Shown here: in pieces, positions 1 through 4,637 of the stretch
Layout of the letters: each line of letters opens with the position of its first letter
How positions within the stretch are numbered: position 1 is the first letter of the stretch
DNA from: an uncultured Bacilli bacterium
GTDB lineage: Bacteria; Bacillota_I; Bacilli_A; RF39; UBA660
Direction of reading: 5' to 3'
Assembly: GCA_910578745.1 (NCBI GenBank)
Contig: CAJTSN010000002.1
Coordinates: 1-10,410 of the forward strand
Length of the DNA stretch: 10,410 bases
Notes under the pieces: generated by a model
The model's database searches: none
The model's input: only the letters and a program-made list of their open reading frames with translations
Told to the model about the DNA's origin: nothing
Translations under genes and position numbers: made by a program

Positions 1-68
1 GAAATGAAGAACTTTGAAATAAAATTCTTTTTCTTAGGATTGATGCGAAACGTATTTACATTACTTTG

Positions 69-83
69 TCAACTTTTTGTTGA
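69..83. repeat. Small inverted repeat at the promoter -35
   Basis: TCAAC (69-73) and GTTGA (79-83) form a perfect 5-base inverted repeat around a run of five T. The right arm overlaps the -35 element of the promoter that follows, so it sits where a repressor operator could be. It is short, and in AT-rich DNA it could be chance; no regulator gene is visible beside it. Confidence 0.3.
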
Positions 84-108
84 ATTATGTAGTATATTTT
101 GCTAAAAT
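80..108 (+). promoter_or_regulatory. Sigma-A type promoter of the sugar transferase operon
   Basis: The -35 TTGAAT (80-85) is separated by 17 bases from the -10 TAAAAT (103-108). The -10 is preceded by TGC, giving an extended -10 (TGN). Transcription would start near 115 and leave a leader of about 40 bases before the Shine-Dalgarno AAAGGAG at 141-147. Confidence 0.65.
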
Positions 109-155
109 GATAATGAAATACATAACTCAGGTAGAAAATAAAAGGAGTTGTAGCA

Positions 156-818
156 ATGTATACAGAAAAGACAGATCGAATGGTAGAGACGATTCATTTA
201 GGAATTCGTAGAAAAATGTATTTGACATTCAAAAGAGTATTTGATATTGGTATGAGCTTAATGGGATTGCTCTTCTTACTGCCGCTATTTTTGATCATCA
301 TGTTGGCCATAAAAATCGATAGTAAAGGGCCTTGTTTTTTTGTTCATAAACGGATGGGGAAAAATGGGAAACCACTAGGGGTATTTAAATTTAGAACGAT
401 GGTGGATCATGCAGAAGACATGCTTAAGCAATTAACGCCAGAACAAGAAAAAGAGTTTAAGGAAAAATTTAAGTTAGATAATGACTTTCGAGTAACAAGA
501 GTCGGTAAGGTTTTGAGAAAAACATCGCTTGATGAACTTCCACAGCTTTTTAATATTTTACTTGGGAATATGACTTTGATAGGTCCACGTCCTGTAATAG
601 AAGAGGAACTCGAAAAATATGGAAAAAATAAAGAGAAGTTTTTAAGTGTGACACCGGGTCTTACTGGTTATTGGCAGGCGAATGGAAGAAGTAATACAAC
701 TTATGAGGAGCGGGTAGAAATGGACATGTATTATATTGATCATATGAATGTTTTTCTAGATATTAAAATTATATTTCAAACGATACGTTCCGTTTTAAAA
801 AAAGAAGGGGCTAAATAA
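156..818 (+). CDS. Bacterial sugar transferase (monotopic phosphoglycosyl transferase)
   Basis: This 220-residue protein should transfer a sugar-1-phosphate from a UDP-sugar to undecaprenyl phosphate on the inner membrane face, the priming step of capsule, exopolysaccharide or glycoconjugate synthesis. A hydrophobic re-entrant helix spans about residues 29-53. It is followed by the family motifs KFRTM (78-82), SLDELPQLFNIL (124-135, holding the Asp126-Glu127 catalytic dyad), GPRP (143-146) and PGLTGYWQANGR (167-178). The length fits the minimal PglC-like catalytic unit, without the extra N-terminal membrane domain of WbaP/CpsE-type enzymes. The start has a good ribosome site (AAAGGAG, eight bases upstream). 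The stop overlaps the next ATG by one base (TAATG), so the two genes are probably translated together. The sugar (Glc, Gal or an N-acetylated diaminosugar) cannot be told from sequence. No other glycan genes are visible downstream. Confidence 0.93.
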   Translation: MYTEKTDRMVETIHLGIRRKMYLTFKRVFDIGMSLMGLLFLLPLFLIIMLAIKIDSKGPCFFVHKRMGKNGKPLGVFKFRTMVDHAEDMLKQLTPEQEKEFKEKFKLDNDFRVTRVGKVLRKTSLDELPQLFNILLGNMTLIGPRPVIEEELEKYGKNKEKFLSVTPGLTGYWQANGRSNTTYEERVEMDMYYIDHMNVFLDIKIIFQTIRSVLKKEGAK

Positions 819-1789
819 TGAAAAGAAGTTTGGCGATTTTGCTTCTTTTCATGACTTGTTTTCTCTTATCCATCGATTGTACTCTTTATCATGTTCGAGA
901 AATGACAAAAGAATATGGGAAAGAGGAAAAAATATATACTTTTATCTCTAAAATTTCATTCAAAGATTTACTTGTAGATGAACAGAAGAATGAATTAGAA
1001 CCAATTACGAATATAAAGAATCAATTGGTACGAGTAGGTCTTTCTATGGAAGTGGTTGATTCTATTTTAGATACAGAAGTCATTGGAAGAAAAATCAGCC
1101 ATGTTCTCGCCCAAGAAATAAATACATTTTTGTTCGATGATAAAAAAAGTTCTCTCTCTTTTTCTAGTGATGCGATTTTGGCTTTTTCAAAAGAAAATAT
1201 GAACAAAATTGTTACAGAACTTCAAGAGAAAAAAATTCCTAAAAGTGAACTTCTTACAGAGGAAAAGCAAAAAGAAATTTTAATTAAAATGGAAGTGGTT
1301 GCTTTAGAAATAGAAGAGGAAATAAAAAAAGTAATTCCAATTTTAGAAAAAAAAGTAAAGGAGAGTGAACAATATCCAAAATTAGAAAAACGAAAGACAG
1401 AACTATATAGAATTGTGCAAGGAAGTCGTTTTTTATATAGTCAAACGTTTTCTGTTTTTCTTTTGATAACGGCGATTTTATGTATAGGAATTTTATTCCT
1501 TCTTTGTCATAGTCCCTACCGTTATTTAAAATTTTTTGGACTCTCTTGTTTTATTAATGCTGTGTTCTTTTTTTGTTGTATTGTTGTTTTAACAAAAATA
1601 AGAACATCGATAGGAACTTTGCCGCCTTTTTTGCTCGATTTTGGGTCAAGCGTATTCCTAGACTTAAAGAATTCGTTTCAAAATTTATTGTTCTTTTACC
1701 TTATTTTATTCTTTATCTTCTTAGCTTTAAATATTATCATTCATAAAATATTAGATGGACAAGTAGAGAAAAAATTGAATAATATATAA
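818..1789 (+). CDS. Unrecognised membrane protein coupled to the sugar transferase
   Basis: I do not recognise this 323-residue protein. An N-terminal hydrophobic segment (about 4-20) acts as signal anchor or signal peptide. A hydrophilic, mostly helical region of about 185 residues follows (21-205), rich in Lys and Glu, with likely coiled-coil stretches around 128-200. Three strong membrane segments then lie at about 210-230, 236-260 and 286-309, ending in a short Lys-rich tail. The topology suggests an extracytoplasmic helical domain held by the N-terminal segment and the C-terminal bundle. It starts at an ATG overlapping the stop of the sugar transferase, with GAAGGGG just upstream as ribosome site, and is followed by a terminator near 1860. 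The coupling suggests, but does not prove, a role in handling the surface glycan or the envelope. I see no catalytic motif. Confidence 0.85.
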   Translation: MKRSLAILLLFMTCFLLSIDCTLYHVREMTKEYGKEEKIYTFISKISFKDLLVDEQKNELEPITNIKNQLVRVGLSMEVVDSILDTEVIGRKISHVLAQEINTFLFDDKKSSLSFSSDAILAFSKENMNKIVTELQEKKIPKSELLTEEKQKEILIKMEVVALEIEEEIKKVIPILEKKVKESEQYPKLEKRKTELYRIVQGSRFLYSQTFSVFLLITAILCIGILFLLCHSPYRYLKFFGLSCFINAVFFFCCIVVLTKIRTSIGTLPPFLLDFGSSVFLDLKNSFQNLLFFYLILFFIFLALNIIIHKILDGQVEKKLNNI

Positions 1790-1850
1790 AAGGGTGGCTA
1801 AGGAATAAGGATGCTTTTACCTAATTTTTGGAAAAAAATAGAAAATTGAA

Positions 1851-1881
1851 AAGAAAAGGAGTGCGAAAATGCACTTTTTTT
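1851..1881 (+). terminator. Rho-independent terminator after the sugar transferase operon
   Basis: AGTGC (1860-1864) pairs with GCACT (1871-1875) around the loop GAAAAT, followed by a seven-T run (1875-1881). An A-rich stretch upstream (1854-1857) can extend the stem into the T run through two G-T pairs, so it may also work on the minus strand. Confidence 0.7.
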
Positions 1882-1920
1882 GTAATTTGTTTTCCAATTT
1901 TGTATAACTTGTGATAAAAT
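1880..1920 (+). promoter_or_regulatory. Candidate ftsA-ftsZ promoter(s)
   Basis: Two overlapping arrangements fit. One is TTGTAA (1880-1885), 17 bases, TATAAC (1903-1908). The other is TTTCCA (1891-1896), 18 bases, TAAAAT (1915-1920). The first -35 begins in the T run of the preceding terminator. Either would give a short leader to the ribosome site at 1937-1944. The sequence does not show which is used. Confidence 0.5.
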
Positions 1921-1952
1921 ATTAGTAGAAGATAATAAGAGGAGATGGTCAT

Positions 1953-3191
1953 TTGAAACATATATATACTAGTGTAGATTTAGGCTCTGATAGTATAAAA
2001 GTGGTTGTGTGTGAATTATATCAAAGTGCTTTGAATTTACTTGCAGCGACTTCTTATCCATCTCGAGGAATTAAAAATGGTTTAATTATAGACCCAGCTT
2101 TGGTAGAGGAATCGATTCGTCTTGCCTTAAATGAAGTGGAGTCTATGTTAGGGGTAAAAATCAAATCTGTGATGGTGTCTGTTCCTTCTTATCAAGCGGC
2201 ATTTACTGCAATTCAAGGAAAAATTGATGTAGGGGGTGTCGTGACAACCGAACATATTAATGCAGTATTAAACGAAGCTTACCGAGAAAAGCCACTCGAT
2301 GATAAAGAAATGGTTACACTTGTTCCTATTGATTTTTCAACAGATACAGAGGAGAGGATTAAAGATCCAAAAGGACGCGATACAGAAAGCTTGCTCGTTC
2401 GGGCAGTGATGGTGTCTGTTCCTAAGAAAAATATTTATTCTGTGTTAGGATTATTAGAAAAGATGGGATTAGAAGTGGTCGATGTGATGACAGAGAGCAT
2501 TGGAGATATGAATACATTTAAAAATAAGGAAAATAGTGATAAAGTAGGGGCTATTATCAATATTGGATCGGATACAACGAGTGTTTCTTTATATAATAAA
2601 TCGGTAGTCATCAAGAATTCGATTATTGGAATGGGTGGAAGAAATATAGACAACGACATCGCCTATATTTATAAACTATTACCAAAAGATGCGGTCAAGA
2701 TAAAAGAAACTTTTGCCCTTGCTTCTTCTAAATATGCAAGTGGTGTGGAATATATAGAAGTAAATGATAAATTTGGAGATGTACGTAAGATTAGTCAAAA
2801 AGAAGTTTCTGGACTCGTGCAATCGATTTTAGAAGAAATCTTGGTTTTAGCTAGAAAAGAAATAAATCTTTTGACAAAACAGACTGTAAATTATATAATA
2901 ATAACTGGAGGTATAAGTAGCATGGCAAACTTCTCTGTTGTAATGGAGGATATGTTAGGCCCAATCGCCAGTATTGGAACAATAAAAATTCCGGGGATTC
3001 GAAACAATAAATATTCGGTAGCCCTTGGAAATATTGTGTACTTTATAAATAAATTAAAATTAAAGGGAATTGATTATACAATGATAAATGGGGATGAAAT
3101 GGAAACCCTGTCGAGTAACCAAAAGGGGTTTGTAAGTATTTCAAGTGAATCAATGCTTGGCAAAGTGTTTGGATACTTCTTTAATGAATAG
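1953..3191 (+). CDS. ftsA: Cell division protein FtsA
   Basis: FtsA is the actin-like ATPase that tethers FtsZ polymers to the membrane and recruits later divisome proteins. The 412 residues are normal for the family. The phosphate-1 motif is DLGSDSIKVVV (9-19), the phosphate-2 motif INIGSDTTSVSLYN (202-215), and the adenosine motif IIITGG (315-320). The 1C subdomain typical of FtsA lies between about 85 and 160. The C-terminus (MLGKVFGYFF, 401-410) is the amphipathic membrane-targeting helix. The start is TTG: AAGAGGAG (1937-1944) sits eight bases before it, and the nearby ATG at 1945 is out of frame. ftsZ follows after 14 bases, the classic order. No ftsQ or other dcw-cluster gene lies directly upstream, so the pair stands apart from the cluster. 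An 18-base direct repeat inside the gene is described under findings. Confidence 0.96.
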   Translation: MKHIYTSVDLGSDSIKVVVCELYQSALNLLAATSYPSRGIKNGLIIDPALVEESIRLALNEVESMLGVKIKSVMVSVPSYQAAFTAIQGKIDVGGVVTTEHINAVLNEAYREKPLDDKEMVTLVPIDFSTDTEERIKDPKGRDTESLLVRAVMVSVPKKNIYSVLGLLEKMGLEVVDVMTESIGDMNTFKNKENSDKVGAIINIGSDTTSVSLYNKSVVIKNSIIGMGGRNIDNDIAYIYKLLPKDAVKIKETFALASSKYASGVEYIEVNDKFGDVRKISQKEVSGLVQSILEEILVLARKEINLLTKQTVNYIIITGGISSMANFSVVMEDMLGPIASIGTIKIPGIRNNKYSVALGNIVYFINKLKLKGIDYTMINGDEMETLSSNQKGFVSISSESMLGKVFGYFFNE

Positions 3192-3205
3192 GAGGAAATA
3201 AAAAA

Positions 3206-4261
3206 ATGATGGGATTAGAAACAGATCAATTAGCAAAAATTAAGGTAATCGGTGTTGGCGGTGCTGGAAATAATGCTGTAAATAGAATGATCGAGTCAGG
3301 AATAAAAGGTGTTGAGTTTATTGTAGCCAATACCGATTTACAAGTTCTAAACAATTCAAAAGCGCCTGTTAAAATTCAGCTTGGAATTGAGCTTACAAAC
3401 GGACTTGGAGCAGGAGCAAACCCAGAAATTGGGAAAGAGGCTGCCTTGGAAAGCAAAGCAGAAATAGAAGCTTCCCTAGAAGGCGCAGATATGGTATTTG
3501 TGACTTGTGGTATGGGAGGAGGAACAGGAACTGGGGCAGCACCTGTTGTAGCCGATATTGCACAAAGTATTGGTGCCTTAACCGTGGGAATTGTTACAAA
3601 ACCATTTTCTTTTGAAGGAAAAAAGAGAATGAATCATGCTTTAGAAGGTTTAAAAGCTTTAAGAGAACATGTAGATACTTTAATTATTATTCCAAATGAC
3701 CGCTTACGTGAAATTATTGATAAGTCTACACCACTTTTGGATTCCTTTAAAGAAGTAGATAATATTTTAAGAAGAGGTGTACAATCCATTTCTGACTTGA
3801 TTGCAGTAACAGGACTAATTAACCTTGACTTTGCCGATGTAAAAGCCGTTATGGAAAATAGGGGAAATGCTTTAATTGGAATCGGTATGGGTATAGGAGA
3901 GGACCGAGCAAGTGAGGCCGCTAGACAAGCAGTGAATTCTCCTCTTTTAGAGGCAAGCATTAGTGGAGCAACGGACGCGATTATTAATGTAACAGGAGGC
4001 TCTAATTTAACTTTATTTGAAGTCGAAGAAGCTGCCGAAGTGATTCGAACAAGTGCAAATACAGATATCAATACCATTTTTGGAGCAGTAATTAATGAAA
4101 ACTTAAATGATGAAATTATTGTTACAGTAATTGCTACAGGTTTTGATCAAAAAGAAGAAAAGAAAGAAGTTAGAGAAGTAAAAATGGAATCATCAAGTAT
4201 TTTTGATAACAATGATGATGACGATGATGTTCCAAATTTTTTAAGAAAGAGGGTATTTTAA
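3206..4261 (+). CDS. ftsZ: Cell division protein FtsZ
   Basis: FtsZ is the tubulin-like GTPase that forms the cytokinetic ring. In its 351 residues the N-terminal GTPase domain has IGVGGAGNNAVN (15-26), the G-box GGGTGTG (104-110), and the T7 synergy loop GLINLDFADVK (203-213) with Asp208 and Asp211 for GTP hydrolysis. The C-terminal domain ends near residue 313. The linker that follows is short (about 315-341), Lys/Glu-rich, then a run NNDDDDD. It ends in the conserved tail peptide VPNFLRKRVF (342-351), which binds FtsA and other partners. A strong ribosome site GGAGG (3191-3195) starts on the last base of the ftsA stop codon, so ftsZ is probably translated more strongly than TTG-started ftsA. 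Two ATGs stand in tandem (3206 and 3209). The last codons form part of the terminator. Confidence 0.98.
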   Translation: MMGLETDQLAKIKVIGVGGAGNNAVNRMIESGIKGVEFIVANTDLQVLNNSKAPVKIQLGIELTNGLGAGANPEIGKEAALESKAEIEASLEGADMVFVTCGMGGGTGTGAAPVVADIAQSIGALTVGIVTKPFSFEGKKRMNHALEGLKALREHVDTLIIIPNDRLREIIDKSTPLLDSFKEVDNILRRGVQSISDLIAVTGLINLDFADVKAVMENRGNALIGIGMGIGEDRASEAARQAVNSPLLEASISGATDAIINVTGGSNLTLFEVEEAAEVIRTSANTDINTIFGAVINENLNDEIIVTVIATGFDQKEEKKEVREVKMESSSIFDNNDDDDDVPNFLRKRVF

Positions 4262-4272
4262 TCCTCTTTTTT
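4246..4272 (+). terminator. Terminator overlapping the ftsZ stop codon
   Basis: AAAGAGG (4246-4252) pairs with CCTCTTT (4263-4269), and six T follow from 4267. The left arm encodes the last residues of FtsZ and the TAA stop lies in the loop, so a ribosome finishing ftsZ would cover the hairpin. Confidence 0.8.
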
Positions 4273-4286
4273 CTAATTTTTTAATT

Positions 4287-4360
4287 ATAGAATCAGATTA
4301 TGTATTGGGGAAGATTTGATAAAAGTAGGACAAACTCTTTTAAGAGGATCGAGATTCTAT
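4287..4360. repeat. Long-range inverted repeat ATAGAATC/GATTCTAT
   Basis: ATAGAATC (4287-4294) and GATTCTAT (4353-4360) are perfect 8-base complements 58 bases apart. Inside lies a smaller imperfect hairpin, CTCT/AGAG (4335-4346). Formation in RNA is inferred only. Confidence 0.45.
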
Positions 4361-4363
4361 GAC

Positions 4364-4398
4364 TTTTCTAGATAGGGCATATGGATACTTCTAGAAAA
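4364..4398. repeat. 9-base inverted repeat TTTTCTAGA/TCTAGAAAA
   Basis: TTTTCTAGA (4364-4372) and TCTAGAAAA (4390-4398) form a perfect 9-base stem with a 17-base loop. It begins four bases after the preceding inverted repeat ends. No T run follows, so it is not an ordinary terminator. Confidence 0.5.
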
Positions 4399-4417
4399 AC
4401 CATTGAACATGGAGGCC

Positions 4418-4427
4418 AACTATAGTT
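4418..4427. repeat. 10-base palindrome AACTATAGTT
   Basis: AACTATAGTT is a perfect palindrome lying eight bases upstream of the TGTTATAAT box at 4435-4443. It is a possible dimeric binding site, though palindromes of this length occur by chance. Confidence 0.3.
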
Positions 4428-4580
4428 CATCAATTGTTATAATTAGAGACTTTATTGGAATTTTAAGAACCATTTCCTTGTTTTTGTCGATAGAAATTGC
4501 ACTTATTGCTAACAAATATACGTTCAAAAGAAATGAAAGGCATGGATTAGATTAAGAAAAGGGAAAAGTTTTTATTTTAG

Positions 4581-4610
4581 TGAACAAATTTTTGCTTTTT
4601 GTGGTATAAT
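4581..4610 (+). promoter_or_regulatory. uvrA promoter
   Basis: TGAACA (4581-4586) is followed after 18 bases by a perfect TATAAT (4605-4610), with TGG in front giving an extended -10. The leader to the ribosome site AAGGAAGTG (4624-4632) is very short. A GAAC half-site in the -35 recalls the Firmicutes LexA box, but the matching GTTC is missing at the right spacing. Confidence 0.75.
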
Positions 4611-4637
4611 AAGAACGAAATTTAAGGAAGTGAATGT

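Larger units (their letters stand above)
4273..4580. other. ftsZ-uvrA intergenic region with inverted repeats, no convincing gene
   Basis: With the terminator and uvrA promoter this makes a gap of 376 bases. I see no ORF with a ribosome site. The longest plus-strand frame starting with ATG runs from 4409 to 4555 (48 codons), lacks a Shine-Dalgarno, and has a hydrophobic middle broken by Arg, Asp and Glu. What stands out is a set of inverted repeats (4287-4360, 4364-4398, 4418-4427) and a TGTTATAAT extended -10 at 4435-4443. It may be a structured leader, a small RNA, or a decayed gene. Confidence 0.5.

Noticed and set aside
1..102. Open frame MKNFEIKFF... running from the left edge to a TAA at 100-105
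   Set aside because: About 33 codons from ATG 4, no ribosome site visible, and it lies under the operon promoter. It could be chance in AT-rich DNA, or the tail of an unseen gene.
1787..1825. Hairpin TAAAAG/CTTTTA just after the orphan membrane protein gene
   Set aside because: Only six AT-rich pairs with a poorly matched interior; the hairpin at 1860-1881 is the much better terminator.
3634..4077. 147-codon minus-strand open frame opposite ftsZ
   Set aside because: It lies wholly antisense to an unmistakable ftsZ, has no promoter or ribosome site of note, and its Ser/Ile/Ala-rich composition mirrors the sense codons.
4575..4625. LexA/SOS box at the uvrA promoter
   Set aside because: Only GAAC half-sites are present (4582-4585 and 4613-4616); the inverted GTTC at four-base spacing is absent. 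SOS control is not supported by the sequence.
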